DNA of 64,000 nucleotides from Muribaculaceae bacterium (GCA_017557425.1 JAFYYU010000015.1:1-64000), one strand, 5' to 3'. Positions 43,597 through 53,323 are shown, counted from the first letter of the stretch. Notes: generated by a model not told the origin, from the sequence alone. Numbers and translations: made by a program.

Positions 43597-45306
43597 CTAG
43601 CGGCTCTTGCCAGTCGGGAGATAGAGGGCAAACCACTCGTTTTGCCACACAATGCGGTATCCCACTCCATCCATCCAGCGCTTGAGGGCATCCATTTTGT
43701 CCTGAGTGAGGAATTTATCCTGATGAGGGTAGGCCATGAGATAACCGTCGGTCGCCTCGCTCCAATACAGGCCCAGGTTGTTGAACTTTTGCCGCAGGAT
43801 GGCCGGACGGCTTCCTGCCATGGCATCGAGACGTGCATTCAGGGCATCGGCGCTGAGCAATTCGGGCCATGAGCAACCGATGGCGGGAATGGTGCGGGTC
43901 AAGTGGTTCATCATAGGGATGCTGCCATAACATAATAATGTGTCACCTACCGACAGTTGTCCCGAGAGGCCTGAGAGCGTCTCGTTGATGATATGGGCGC
44001 GTTCGGGCGTGGTGAGGATGCCGCAGGCGCGGCTGTCATTCACGGTCGCGGTCTTGTGCCACAGGGACCCACCGTCAAAATAGGCTCCGATGGTCATCGT
44101 CTGCACTAGGCCGACAAGGATAAACGCAAGGGGGAAAACGACATTGCCACGGCGCTGCCACAAGAGAGCCGCCACGGGGGCCGCCATCCATGCGATGATA
44201 GCGCCGTTATTGGTCGCGCCGTCGCTGCCCAGCGGGAACACCAGCAACATGAACAGGCCCAGCCATGCCGCCACGGCTCGATTTCCACCCTGGCAAATGA
44301 CCCATATCAGTCCCGCCACACACATCACCCATAAGGGATGCATGATGTGTGACTGGTGCCACATGAAATACAGTGCCGCAACAACCACAGCAAGCCAAAC
44401 CGCCAAGCGCAGCCACCGATTACCGATGAAGCGCCAGGCCAGCCACACGGGCAGCCATAGCGCGAACATCTTGAGGCCCACCAGCAGGCATTGCCGGTAG
44501 AAAGCGAGCATGACCGCCACCAGTCCGCCTGCATTGTGCGACGCCGCCCCACTGCTGCCGGTCGCAATACCCAACAAGTCTGCCATATTCTGCTTGAAGA
44601 TGTTCCAATGCCCCAGCACCATCATCATGCCAATGATGACGAGAGCGCCCAACAGAGCACCCGACAGAAATGCTCCGCACTGGCGCCAGCTGTTGCGCCA
44701 TGCACAGCGGGTGTGGAGTCTGGCAATGAACGGCACCACCGCCAGTCCGACAGCAAGCACATTGGGGATGCGCGTGAACGTGTTCACGCCCACCAATATG
44801 CCCGCCAACAACAGATGCCACAATCTGCCGCCAGTGAGTCCTTTGAACACACATGCCAAAGCGGCTACCCACAGCAGGGCGCTCATCAGGTCATTATTAA
44901 ATGTATAGGGGAACGCAACCAACGATGCCGTCACCATCAAGAAGCCGAGGATTACCGCCGCCGCGGGCAAGATGCGTCGCAATGCACACGCCAGTATCGC
45001 CATAGCGCCCACATTACACAGCACGCCGGCCACACGCATCGCCAGCCACTTGCCGCCCTCGGGCAGCAGGGCGTTTAGAGCACCGCCTGCCACACCACTC
45101 AGGTAGTACATGAAGTTATACTCCACGCTATCCGGCGCCTTGAAGATATTCTCAAAGAAGGTCAGGTAATAGCCCGAGTCGCACAAGTCCACACCAAACA
45201 TGGCGACCATCAGCTGCCACAGCGAGAGCAGGACAATCGCCCACCCCACCGAGGTTCCATAATGGCCATCAAGCCACTGCCTGATATGTTGCAACTGGCT
45301 AATCAT
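43597..45306 (-). CDS. GT39-like integral membrane glycosyltransferase family protein
   Basis: 569 residues from the ATG at 45306; the open frame upstream is antisense to the next gene. N-terminal helix (WAIVLLSLWQLMVAMFGVDLCDSGYYLTFFENIF) is followed by about ten membrane segments to residue 430 and a soluble C-terminal domain (AHIINETLSGLSGQLSVGDT to the end). An acidic pair in the first periplasmic loop (DLCDSGYY) recalls the catalytic Asp of GT-C transferases that use lipid-linked sugars, but the family here is uncharacterised. A TACCTTTG box at 45314-45321 leaves a leader of only a few nt. Confidence 0.72.
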   Translation of the reverse strand: MISQLQHIRQWLDGHYGTSVGWAIVLLSLWQLMVAMFGVDLCDSGYYLTFFENIFKAPDSVEYNFMYYLSGVAGGALNALLPEGGKWLAMRVAGVLCNVGAMAILACALRRILPAAAVILGFLMVTASLVAFPYTFNNDLMSALLWVAALACVFKGLTGGRLWHLLLAGILVGVNTFTRIPNVLAVGLAVVPFIARLHTRCAWRNSWRQCGAFLSGALLGALVIIGMMMVLGHWNIFKQNMADLLGIATGSSGAASHNAGGLVAVMLAFYRQCLLVGLKMFALWLPVWLAWRFIGNRWLRLAVWLAVVVAALYFMWHQSHIMHPLWVMCVAGLIWVICQGGNRAVAAWLGLFMLLVFPLGSDGATNNGAIIAWMAAPVAALLWQRRGNVVFPLAFILVGLVQTMTIGAYFDGGSLWHKTATVNDSRACGILTTPERAHIINETLSGLSGQLSVGDTLLCYGSIPMMNHLTRTIPAIGCSWPELLSADALNARLDAMAGSRPAILRQKFNNLGLYWSEATDGYLMAYPHQDKFLTQDKMDALKRWMDGVGYRIVWQNEWFALYLPTGKSR

Positions 45307-45313
45307 GATGTGG

Positions 45314-45321
45314 CAAAGGTA
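45314..45321 (-). promoter_or_regulatory. Promoter -7 box close to the GT39-like start
   Basis: Minus strand TACCTTTG ends 7 nt before the ATG at 45306. Confidence 0.55.
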
Positions 45322-45382
45322 ACAAAAAATCGTCGCATTCTTATCCTCGTCATCAAAAAAAGCAGTAAATTCGCACTGCATT

Positions 45383-46663
45383 ATGGAAGGACTGCTGCAA
45401 TACATCTGGCAACACAAGCTGTGGCTCAGCGAGGACATGGTGACCAACGATGGCCGCAAGGTGCGTGTCATCGACCCCGGCCTGCTCAACACTAACGCCG
45501 GTCCCGACTTTTTCAATGCCAAGGTCGAGATCGATGGCCACACTTGGGTGGGCAACGTCGAGATCCATGTGCGTGCCAGTGACTGGAAACGTCACCACCA
45601 CGACGAGGATCCAGCCTACGACAACGTCATCCTTCACGTGGTCGAGAAAGACGACGCGCCCGTTACCCGCATCAACGGGGAAATCATCCCGCAAGTCGAG
45701 TTGCGGGTGTCGCCACGCTTCAACGAATCTTATGACCGGCTAGTGAATGCCAAGGTCGAACTGCCCTGTGCCGCACGCCTGGGCGAGGTGCCCCCGCTCA
45801 CCATCACCGAGTGGATCGAGGCGCTGGCCTTCGAGCGCCTGCACGGCAAGGTGGACCGCGTGAGAGAGCTTTATGAACGCTACAATGGGAGCTGGGAGGA
45901 TATCTGCTATGTGATGCTGGCCAGGACACTGGGCTTCGGCATCAACAATGATGCTTTCGAGCGGTTGGCAAGAATCACGCCGCTGCGTCTGCTGCACAAG
46001 CACAGCGACTCCATCCTCCAGGTCGAGGCGTTGCTCCTTGGGCAGTCCGGGCTCTTGAACGGCGCTCACAGCGACGACACCTATTACCAGCAGTTGACGC
46101 GCGAATATGCCTTTCTGGCCAACAAATTCTCGTTGCGGCCCATCGAGGGTTCGGCATGGCGCCTGTTCCGCAGCCGTCCGCAGAATTTCCCGTATCGCCG
46201 CATCGCCCTGCTGGCCCAGTTCGTCCACGGCGGCTTCAATCTGATGAACGATATCCTCAATGCCAGCGACACCAAGGCCCTGCGCCAACTGTTCGACATC
46301 CAATTGAGCGGCTACTGGACAACCCATTACTCCTTCGGCAAGCCGTCGCCCAGTGCGGGACGTGCCTTGAGCAACAGCAGCATCGACATCGTGCTCATCA
46401 ACACCGTCGCCCCACTCTACTACGCCCGCGGCGAGATGACCGACGACTACACCATGACCGACCGCGCCATCGCATTGCTCGAGGACATCCGTCCCGAGCA
46501 AAACAGCATCGTCACCCTTTTCAAGAACGCCGGCATCAAGTGTGACGACGCCCTTACCAGCCAAGCCCTCATCCAGCTGCGCCGCAACTATTGCGAGGCC
46601 CGCAAGTGCATCTACTGCCGCCTGGGGCACCGCCTGCTGGCCACCGACGCCCGTTCCCTGTAA
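45383..46663 (+). CDS. DUF2851 family protein
   Basis: 426 residues, no signal peptide. The N-terminal block (MEGLLQYIWQHKLW, NTNAGPDFFNAKVEIDG, WVGNVEIHVRASDWKRHHHD) and middle ARTLGFGINNDAFERLA are diagnostic of DUF2851, a family nearly restricted to Bacteroidota. The GPDF...VEIHVRASDW arrangement recalls PD-(D/E)xK nuclease cores, but this is a resemblance, not evidence. The C-terminal Cys pair in ARKCIYCRLGHRLL could bind metal. Convergent with the PBP1A gene through a shared terminator. Confidence 0.85.
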   Translation: MEGLLQYIWQHKLWLSEDMVTNDGRKVRVIDPGLLNTNAGPDFFNAKVEIDGHTWVGNVEIHVRASDWKRHHHDEDPAYDNVILHVVEKDDAPVTRINGEIIPQVELRVSPRFNESYDRLVNAKVELPCAARLGEVPPLTITEWIEALAFERLHGKVDRVRELYERYNGSWEDICYVMLARTLGFGINNDAFERLARITPLRLLHKHSDSILQVEALLLGQSGLLNGAHSDDTYYQQLTREYAFLANKFSLRPIEGSAWRLFRSRPQNFPYRRIALLAQFVHGGFNLMNDILNASDTKALRQLFDIQLSGYWTTHYSFGKPSPSAGRALSNSSIDIVLINTVAPLYYARGEMTDDYTMTDRAIALLEDIRPEQNSIVTLFKNAGIKCDDALTSQALIQLRRNYCEARKCIYCRLGHRLLATDARSL

Positions 46664-46681
46664 AACAGGACGATATAACAA

Positions 46682-46711
46682 AAGGGGCTCCGGAAATCTT
46701 CGGGGCCCCTT
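46682..46711. terminator. Terminator between DUF2851 and PBP1A genes
   Basis: AAGGGGCTCCG and CGGGGCCCCTT arms with one mismatch, in a convergent gap. Confidence 0.75.
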
Positions 46712-46737
46712 GCTATGATTTGTTACGACTGTTACAG

Positions 46738-49167
46738 CTATACCGAGTCAGGAACTGCGATGGGATCCTCCAGTTTTCCGTCGGGCTTGATGTCGTCGGT
46801 CAGCGGCACAAAGAGCGAATCCTCATCATATTCCAGCATCGTCGAGTCAAACTCCTCGACAGGACCGATCGCCGAGCAGCCGGAATAGAGTGCGGCGTCG
46901 ATAGGCTCCTTAGCCGGCTGGAAACGCTGGTGGTACTGCTTGAACTGCGGGTCACTCAACACGAGCTGCAGGAAGCGTCCGCAGATGGGCAGTGCCGTGC
47001 GGCTACCCTGACCCAGAGCGCCCCAGCGGAAGTGGATCTGCCTGTACTCTCCTCCGACCCACGAACCGCACACCAGACCTGGCGAGACAGCGATGAACCA
47101 CGCGTCGGCATGGCGGTTGCTGGTGCCTGTCTTGCCACCCAGGTCCACGTCATACAGGGGACGGGTGATGTAACCGTTGAGAGCCATCGCCGTGCCGCCG
47201 GCGTCGGTGCGGCAAGCCATGAGCATCTGCTGCATGAGCCAAGCCGAGCGATAGCTCATGGCGCGTTCCTGGTGAGTGGGCGCCTTATAGATTTCATTGC
47301 CGTCGCGGTCCACGATGCGCGTGACGAGAATAGGTTCGCTGCGCATACCGTCATTGACCACTGTGCAGTAGGAATTGACCAATTCCATCAAATCCACATC
47401 GCTGGCACCCAACGAGAGTGCAGGCTTGGCCTCAAGGGGTGACTTGATGCCCATGTCACGTGCAAGCTGCGCGATTTCGGCAAAGCCGACCTCGGTGCCC
47501 ACACGCACGGTTACACTGTTAATGCTTTGAGCAAAGGCGGCACGCAGCGTCATGTCGGCCCCGCTAAACGTGCCGTTGGCATTGGTGGGACGCCAGTGTT
47601 CCAGTTCGTGCTTCTCCTCGTTATAAACCAGCGTGTCGATATACTCATCCAAGCGGCGGGTGCACGGCACAAGGCCGCGTTCCATCGCCATGGCATAGAC
47701 AAACAGCTTGAACGTAGAGCCGGGCTGATGCTTGGCCCGAACCTTGTCGTATTTCCAAGTGTCAAAATCCACATCGCCCACCCAGGCCTTGACGTGGCCG
47801 TTGCCCGGCTCCATAGCGATGAAGCCGCAGTGCATGAAGTGCAGCATGTAACGCACCGAGTCCATCGAACTCATCTCCATATACAGCGAGTCGTTCTCGT
47901 AGTCAAACAGGTGCACCATGTGGGGCTGGTTCATATAGTAGTTGACCGAGTCCAGATCGTTGGGATAACGCGCCAGCAATTCGTGGTAGATGGGCGTGTT
48001 GCGGGCCTTGTCCTCGACAAAATTGGCGATGGGCTGGTTGTTCTCGTCGAGCCAGCAGTCATTGTCGCCCCAGTGGCTCTTGAAGTTCTGCTGCACGACC
48101 TTCATCTTCTCGCTCACGGCCTGCTCGGCATATTCCTGCATCTTGGAGTCCAGAGTGGTGTAAATCTTGAGGCCGTCACGCTCCAGGTCCAGCTTGATAC
48201 CTTGAGCCGCGGCGATTTCCTCGATCTCGCGGGCCACGGCCTCACGGAAGTAGGGTGCCACGCCGTCGTAGCTGGTTTCGAGGGTATATTTCAAGTCAAT
48301 GGGCAGCGACGATACCGAGTCATACTGGGCATCGGTCAAGTCTCCGTGCTCAATCATGTTCTTGAGGACTTGGTTGCGGCGCCGCAGGCTGTTTTTGGGG
48401 TTGATGCGGGGGTTATAGGTGCTGGTGGCCTTGAGCAGTCCCACGAGCACGGCGCTCTCTTCGAGTTTGAGGTTGCGCGGCGTGGTTTTGAAGTAGGTAT
48501 TGGCTGCCGTCTTGATGCCGTAGGCGTTGCTGCCGAAGTCCACCGTGTTGGCATACATCTCGAGGATTTCCTTCTTGCTGTACAGGATTTCCAGCTTGGT
48601 GGCGATGATCCATTCCTTGCTCTTCATGATGAGCATTTTCACACCCGGGATATATCCCAACAAACCCGTCGAGTAATCGCTGCGGGTGCGGAACATGTTC
48701 TTCACCAGCTGCTGGGTGATGGTGCTCGCGCCACGGGGACGGCCATGCAGCAACATATCCTTGAGTGCGGCACCCAGACCGCCGAAATCTATGCCATGGT
48801 GCATGTAGAAACGCTCGTCCTCGGTATCAATAAGCACCTTGAAGAACTGAGGGTTAATCGAGTCATAAGGCACCGGGGTGCGGTTCTCATCATAGTATTT
48901 GCCAATGGTCTTGCCGTCGGCGCTGTACAGGTAGCTTGCCTCGGGGTTGCGGGGATGCATGATGCTGTAAGTGCTGGGCGACTTGCCGAAGAGCCACAGA
49001 AAGTTGATATCCACGGCGACCAGATAAAGCAGGAACAGCACAATGAATGTGCCCAATGCCGCCAGTGTTTTGACCCACCATGGCCGGCCACGGTACAATC
49101 CCTTGTACCACACTTTAAAGCGGTGCCAGTTGCGGGTGATAATATTGCCTGATTGTTTATTATCCAT
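46738..49167 (-). CDS. mrcA: Penicillin-binding protein 1A (transglycosylase/transpeptidase)
   Basis: 809 residues. One N-terminal membrane anchor (about 32-55, LAALGTFIVLFLLYLVAVDI), a GT51 glycosyltransferase domain (about 85-270) with catalytic Glu in TEDERFYMHHGID and the RGASTITQQLVKN motif, then a transpeptidase domain (about 450-760) with SxxK in PGSTFKLF (about 483), SIN (about 546) and KTGTS (about 681). It polymerises and crosslinks peptidoglycan in the periplasm. The stretch HWGDNDCWLDENNQ before the transpeptidase domain is typical of the Bacteroidota form. Co-transcribed with the glycosyltransferase gene 34 nt upstream. Confidence 0.95.
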   Translation of the reverse strand: MDNKQSGNIITRNWHRFKVWYKGLYRGRPWWVKTLAALGTFIVLFLLYLVAVDINFLWLFGKSPSTYSIMHPRNPEASYLYSADGKTIGKYYDENRTPVPYDSINPQFFKVLIDTEDERFYMHHGIDFGGLGAALKDMLLHGRPRGASTITQQLVKNMFRTRSDYSTGLLGYIPGVKMLIMKSKEWIIATKLEILYSKKEILEMYANTVDFGSNAYGIKTAANTYFKTTPRNLKLEESAVLVGLLKATSTYNPRINPKNSLRRRNQVLKNMIEHGDLTDAQYDSVSSLPIDLKYTLETSYDGVAPYFREAVAREIEEIAAAQGIKLDLERDGLKIYTTLDSKMQEYAEQAVSEKMKVVQQNFKSHWGDNDCWLDENNQPIANFVEDKARNTPIYHELLARYPNDLDSVNYYMNQPHMVHLFDYENDSLYMEMSSMDSVRYMLHFMHCGFIAMEPGNGHVKAWVGDVDFDTWKYDKVRAKHQPGSTFKLFVYAMAMERGLVPCTRRLDEYIDTLVYNEEKHELEHWRPTNANGTFSGADMTLRAAFAQSINSVTVRVGTEVGFAEIAQLARDMGIKSPLEAKPALSLGASDVDLMELVNSYCTVVNDGMRSEPILVTRIVDRDGNEIYKAPTHQERAMSYRSAWLMQQMLMACRTDAGGTAMALNGYITRPLYDVDLGGKTGTSNRHADAWFIAVSPGLVCGSWVGGEYRQIHFRWGALGQGSRTALPICGRFLQLVLSDPQFKQYHQRFQPAKEPIDAALYSGCSAIGPVEEFDSTMLEYDEDSLFVPLTDDIKPDGKLEDPIAVPDSV

Positions 49168-49201
49168 ATAGCAGTTAATGATATTCTAGCAATTGTGAAG
49201 G

Positions 49202-49957
49202 TTATTGACGGTTGGCAGCACCACTAAGGCGGCGTTTCACATACCGCGGGATGAAGCCCAGATGGCTCAGCGTGGCGCGAAGAATGCCGTAGTGGCGGCA
49301 CATGATGCGGTAACGCTCCTTCAGCGAGTCGCAGTGGTGGCGCGTGGTCATGCCCTCAGCCAGATAGCTGATGATTGGAGCCTCGCCAGCATAGGCATTG
49401 ACGGTCGAGCTGCGCAGCACCTTGATGCACCAGTCATAGTCGGCGCTGAACCTGTATTGCAGGTCATATTGAGGAACCAGGTCGCGCCGGGCGAAAAAGG
49501 CCTGGTGGCAGACCACCATGCCGTTGAGGAAGCTGTCGGCGGTCAGCCGCTTGGGTGCGGTCAGGTGGCGGTCACCCACCACGTTGCGGTCGCTGTCGAC
49601 CAGCTGGGTTTGGCCGTAAATCACGCCAGGATTGCCGCTGGCCAGCCGCGCCAGCCGCGCCAGCACAGCGTCGTCGGCAAAGGCATCACCGGCATTGAGG
49701 AACACGATGTAACGGCCGCGTGCCCTCTCGATACCCTTATTCATGGCGTCATACAATCCCTTGTCCGGCTCACTGAACACGCGCATTGACGGAATGGATG
49801 CCTGACGGACGATGGCCAGCGTGTCGTCGGTCGACGCGCCATCGATAATCAGCATCTCATAGTCACTGCTCGTCTGCCGCTGTACGCTCTCCAATGTGGG
49901 CAAGATGACGCCGGCGGCATTCCATGTGACAGTAATAATCGAAAACAACGGATCCAT
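49202..49957 (-). CDS. Family 2 glycosyltransferase
   Basis: 251 residues from the ATG at 49957 (MDPLFSIITVTWNAAG). The longer open frame starting MFGLRKF is read from the dispersed repeat upstream of the promoter and is rejected. GT-A motifs: ITVTWNA, LIIDGASTDDTL, GLYDAMNKGIERARGRYIVFLNAGD (Asp of the DxD-like site), YGQTQL, and FSADYDWCIKVL. Transfers a sugar to a cell-envelope glycan; sugar and acceptor unknown. It leads a two-gene operon with PBP1A. Confidence 0.9.
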   Translation of the reverse strand: MDPLFSIITVTWNAAGVILPTLESVQRQTSSDYEMLIIDGASTDDTLAIVRQASIPSMRVFSEPDKGLYDAMNKGIERARGRYIVFLNAGDAFADDAVLARLARLASGNPGVIYGQTQLVDSDRNVVGDRHLTAPKRLTADSFLNGMVVCHQAFFARRDLVPQYDLQYRFSADYDWCIKVLRSSTVNAYAGEAPIISYLAEGMTTRHHCDSLKERYRIMCRHYGILRATLSHLGFIPRYVKRRLSGAANRQ

Positions 49958-49978
49958 AATACCAACGATTAAGTGATG

Positions 49979-49986
49979 CAAAATTA
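49979..49986 (-). promoter_or_regulatory. Promoter -7 box of the glycosyltransferase-PBP1A operon
   Basis: Minus strand TAATTTTG, directly downstream of the dispersed repeat at 49991-50060. Confidence 0.6.
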
Positions 49987-49990
49987 TTAA

Positions 49991-50060
49991 AAATTTGCGC
50001 AAGCCGAACACAAAACCAAATTTATTTGAGTTTTGCTAAGGCGCCGCCAAATTTATGGAA
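49991..50060 (-). repeat. Dispersed promoter-linked repeat, copy A
   Basis: About 70 bp, roughly 85-90 percent alike by eye to 55695-55764 in the opposite orientation. Ends are AAATTTGCGCAAGCCGAACA and GCCGCCAAATTTATGGAA. Reading toward the minus-strand operon it ends just before the -7 box. Confidence 0.85.
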
Positions 50061-50130
50061 AATTCTTCTATCTCTTACAATCTTATGCCCATTTTTTGCG
50101 TTAAATAGTCAACAACAGACCACTAACAAG

Positions 50131-50619
50131 ATGAAAAAGACCCTTTATCACCTGGCTGTGACGGCACTACTGCTTGCGGTATGCTGCAGCTGTGACCATA
50201 TCAACAACAAGGCCGTCCCCAGTTTTATTGTGCGCATCGACCTGGGCAACTATGCCTTGTGGAATACCTATGGCGTCAATGGCATGGGCGACTACCGCAT
50301 CTTCAGCCGCGAGAAGAACCTCCCCGCCAATTTTCCCTATAACGTCAACACCTATACGGGTTACGGCGGTGTGTTGCTGATGATGGGGATGGACGGCCCT
50401 CTGGCCTATGACCTGTCCTGCCCCGTCGAAGCGAGTCCCACCATCACGCTGTCGATCAATGCCGACAACTTTGAGGCCGTCTGCCCCAAATGCGGTTCCC
50501 GCTACAACCCGCTCACCGGCTTTGGCGGTCCCGTTGCGGGCGTTGCCATCAATAACAAGGTGGGTATGAGGCAGTATCATGTCTATCCCAGCAACGGCGG
50601 GTACCTGATCTCGAATTAG
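50131..50619 (+). CDS. Rieske-like lipoprotein with altered ligands
   Basis: 162 residues from the ATG at 50131 (MKKTLYHLAVTALLLAVCC); a longer frame from 50026 would start inside the dispersed repeat. The lipobox lies at LAVCCSC. The C-terminal half resembles a Rieske fold: LAYDLSCPVEA, then VCPKCGSRYNPLTGFGGPVAG and YHVYPSNGGYLIS. A classical Rieske site is CxH...CxxH; here the first motif is CPV and the second CPKC, so His ligands are missing. It may bind a different metal or none. Convergent/isolated; promoter not clear. Confidence 0.72.
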   Translation: MKKTLYHLAVTALLLAVCCSCDHINNKAVPSFIVRIDLGNYALWNTYGVNGMGDYRIFSREKNLPANFPYNVNTYTGYGGVLLMMGMDGPLAYDLSCPVEASPTITLSINADNFEAVCPKCGSRYNPLTGFGGPVAGVAINNKVGMRQYHVYPSNGGYLISN

Positions 50620-50648
50620 GGCAAAAACACACGGCCCAGGCCCAGCGC

Positions 50649-50679
50649 TTGATTTATTCAATTATTTGTATTATCTTTG
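50649..50679 (+). promoter_or_regulatory. Promoter of the leucine-rich dockerin gene
   Basis: TTG at 50649-50651, 20-bp spacer, TATCTTTG at 50672-50679; leader about 100 nt. Confidence 0.65.
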
Positions 50680-50786
50680 CGACTGACTAGAAGCTCACTC
50701 CATGTCGAGGAATGAGCCTATGGTTGTTTCTCTATTCAACTATCTGATTGCGTAGAATTGACTAATAACTCTAAATATACTTGATT

Positions 50787-53186
50787 ATGAAAAAAACTGT
50801 ATTACTCCTTTTGATGCTGGTGGCAATGATAACAGCTCAGGCAGCAACCAGTTACAACTTCTACGTTGGCGGTGTGCTGGTCACCAGTGACAACTGCAGC
50901 AACATCACGGGCAGCAACATCACGGGCGGCACGGCTGTATTCACGCCGAGCAACAACACGTTGACGCTGACCAACGTCACCATCACCCGCACGGGCACCG
51001 ATAACCGCGCCATCCAGAGCGACCGCTCGGGGCTGATCGTGAAACTGGTGGGCACCAACAAACTGAGCGCTTCCTCGTCGTCGGTCATCCGCTTCAACCA
51101 GCCTGGCTCGATCGTCGTGGCCAGCGGCACGACGACCGTCACCGGAGGCAGCGAGGGCGGCATCTACAGCAACAACGTGGCAGTAACCGTCTCGGGCCCC
51201 GGCACGCTCAACGTGTCCTCGACAAGCGACAAATACGGCTTTGAGGGCAAGGGTACCAGCAGTTCGAGCACGCTCACCTTCAGCAACATCACCGCCACCG
51301 TCTCGGGCAAGAAGGGTGCGCTATACGACTGGAGTAGCGTGACTTTCAACACCGGCAGCAACATCACCCTCAAGGCCACCAGTTCGAGCAGCTATCCTGT
51401 GGCCTGGCACTTGGGCGGCATGAGCTTCGGCACCAACACGGCTATTGTGATTCCCGACGGTGCCACCTACAACTCGTCGTCACAGGCCATCGTCAACTCG
51501 AGCGGAACCAGCATCTGGTCCACTGACATCGCCATCGCTGGCGACATAGCGGTAGCTCTCAACTCGGCCAACTTCCCTGACGCCAATTTCCGCAGTTACA
51601 TGCGCTCGCTCTACACAAAGGGTTACCTGAACCAGACGGACATCAACAACTGCACCACGCTTAGCATCGATAGCAGACTCATCGGCAACCTCACCGGCAT
51701 CGAGTGGTTATCCGCCCTGCAGCGACTCTACTGCAGCTACAACGCGTTGACATCAGTTGACTTGAGCCACAACACCAACCTTGTCTATGTTGACCTGAGA
51801 AACAACAAGTTGACCTCACTCAACGTGTCCGCCTTGTCGGCACTGGAGAACCTGTACTGCGGCAGCAACCAGCTCACGTCGCTGAGACTGCCGGCCAAAA
51901 GTTCACCACTTCATACCATTGAAATCAACGACAACAGGTTCGCTACACTCACCCTGACCGGACGCACTAATCTGGTAAAACTTAATGTGTCGAACAACAC
52001 ACTGCTGTACACTCTGGACTGCAACGACAACGACAATTTGACCACGCTCTATCTGACAGGTTGTACAGCGCTGACGACGCTCAATTGTTACAACAACAAC
52101 ATCCTATCGGTGCTCAACACGACGGGGCTGACGGCACTAAATTACATTGACTGCCGTTCCAATTGCTTCAACTCCCTCAATGTTTCAGGCTTGACAGCAC
52201 TGGAGTACCTGTACTGTAGTGACAACTACCTGTCATCGCTCACGCTGCCGTCGGCAACCAGTTCATCATTGAAGATCCTCGATGTCAGTTACAACAGTTT
52301 CACTTCACTAAGCGTAACCGGACACTCCAAACTGAAGACGCTTTCTGTGCAGGCTAATCCCGCGCTGACAAGCCTCTTTTGCTACAACAACGCGTTGACA
52401 TCGCTCGACGTTGCGGCTGATGACCAATTGACGGACCTGCGCTGCTACAATAACCCAGGTTTGTCTTCCATCTCTGGGTTGGGCGGCTGCACGGCCATCA
52501 CCTATTTTGACTGTAGTAACTGTGCAATAGGCAGTTTGACTGCATGCAACACGATGGAGGACCTTGTGGAATTGCACTGTAAAAACAACAAAATCAGTTC
52601 TCTCAATATCACCTACAAGGACCATTTGACCAAGGTTGACGCCTCGGGAAACACCTTGATGTCAAACGCCGACCTTACCTACAACAATGCGCTGGAGACG
52701 CTCAACCTCAGCAACTGCACAACCCTGACCACTATCCTATGCTACAACAGTGCCTTGACATCTCTCTCGGTTGCCGGCTGCAATGCGCTCACCAGGCTGG
52801 ACTGCTACACTAACAGATTAGCCGATGCCGCCATGACCACACTCATCGGCGACCTGCCAATGCGCTCCAGCACCGATCCGGGCACGTTCAAAGTCTTGTA
52901 TTCCACCCAAGACAACAACGTGTTCACCGCCGCTCACCTGGCCGCTGCCCAGGCCAAGTACTGGATGCCCATGAAGTGGAGTAACTGGGAGTGGGTGGAC
53001 ATCACGTTCAGCATCCGCGGCGACGTGAACGGCGATGGCAGCGTCAACATCAGCGACGTGACTACACTGATCGACCTGCTGCTTGGTAACGGCTCCACAT
53101 CAGAGGCTGCCGATGTCAATGGTGACGGCAGCGTCAACATCAGTGACGTGACCGCACTGATCGACCTGCTGCTGAGCTCTAATTGA
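50787..53186 (+). CDS. Secreted leucine-rich repeat protein with dockerin pair
   Basis: 799 residues from the ATG at 50787 (MKKTVLLLLMLVAMITAQA). Residues 25-250 are a Ser/Thr/Asn-rich beta region resembling a right-handed helix (TLTLTNVTITRTGTDNRAI). Residues 255-300 (VALNSANFPDANFRSYMRS) are a cap, followed by about 20 internalin-type leucine-rich repeats (LTSLNVSALSALENLYCGSN) to residue 690. The C-terminus carries two dockerin units (GDVNGDGSVNISDVTTLIDL, ADVNGDGSVNISDVTALIDL), nearly identical to those of the DUF285 proteins 15 kb away. Probably a surface binding protein; ligand unknown. Confidence 0.87.
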   Translation: MKKTVLLLLMLVAMITAQAATSYNFYVGGVLVTSDNCSNITGSNITGGTAVFTPSNNTLTLTNVTITRTGTDNRAIQSDRSGLIVKLVGTNKLSASSSSVIRFNQPGSIVVASGTTTVTGGSEGGIYSNNVAVTVSGPGTLNVSSTSDKYGFEGKGTSSSSTLTFSNITATVSGKKGALYDWSSVTFNTGSNITLKATSSSSYPVAWHLGGMSFGTNTAIVIPDGATYNSSSQAIVNSSGTSIWSTDIAIAGDIAVALNSANFPDANFRSYMRSLYTKGYLNQTDINNCTTLSIDSRLIGNLTGIEWLSALQRLYCSYNALTSVDLSHNTNLVYVDLRNNKLTSLNVSALSALENLYCGSNQLTSLRLPAKSSPLHTIEINDNRFATLTLTGRTNLVKLNVSNNTLLYTLDCNDNDNLTTLYLTGCTALTTLNCYNNNILSVLNTTGLTALNYIDCRSNCFNSLNVSGLTALEYLYCSDNYLSSLTLPSATSSSLKILDVSYNSFTSLSVTGHSKLKTLSVQANPALTSLFCYNNALTSLDVAADDQLTDLRCYNNPGLSSISGLGGCTAITYFDCSNCAIGSLTACNTMEDLVELHCKNNKISSLNITYKDHLTKVDASGNTLMSNADLTYNNALETLNLSNCTTLTTILCYNSALTSLSVAGCNALTRLDCYTNRLADAAMTTLIGDLPMRSSTDPGTFKVLYSTQDNNVFTAAHLAAAQAKYWMPMKWSNWEWVDITFSIRGDVNGDGSVNISDVTTLIDLLLGNGSTSEAADVNGDGSVNISDVTALIDLLLSSN

Positions 53187-53280
53187 CGTGCCTGACGGGG
53201 CGTGAATTTTCGCTATTGTTCCACGGCGGGCAATGCCGACTAGCTGCCCGCAGGAGGCGTAAAACTGCTTTTTCAACAAA

Positions 53281-53323
53281 AATGGCCTTAACGGTTGCAT
53301 TTTGCAATTTGTTGAGGCCATTT
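53281..53323 (+). terminator. Probable terminator of the leucine-rich dockerin gene
   Basis: AATGGCCT (53281-53288) and AGGCCATT (53315-53322) enclosing TTGCA-TTT-TGCAA; only a short T-run follows. Confidence 0.5.

Noticed and set aside
47527-49152. 541-codon plus-strand ORF opposite PBP1A
   Set aside because: Antisense shadow with no domain; PBP1A motifs are complete on the minus strand.
50026-50130. Upstream start for the Rieske-like lipoprotein
   Set aside because: The extra residues are encoded by the dispersed repeat, and the lipoprotein signal begins at 50131.
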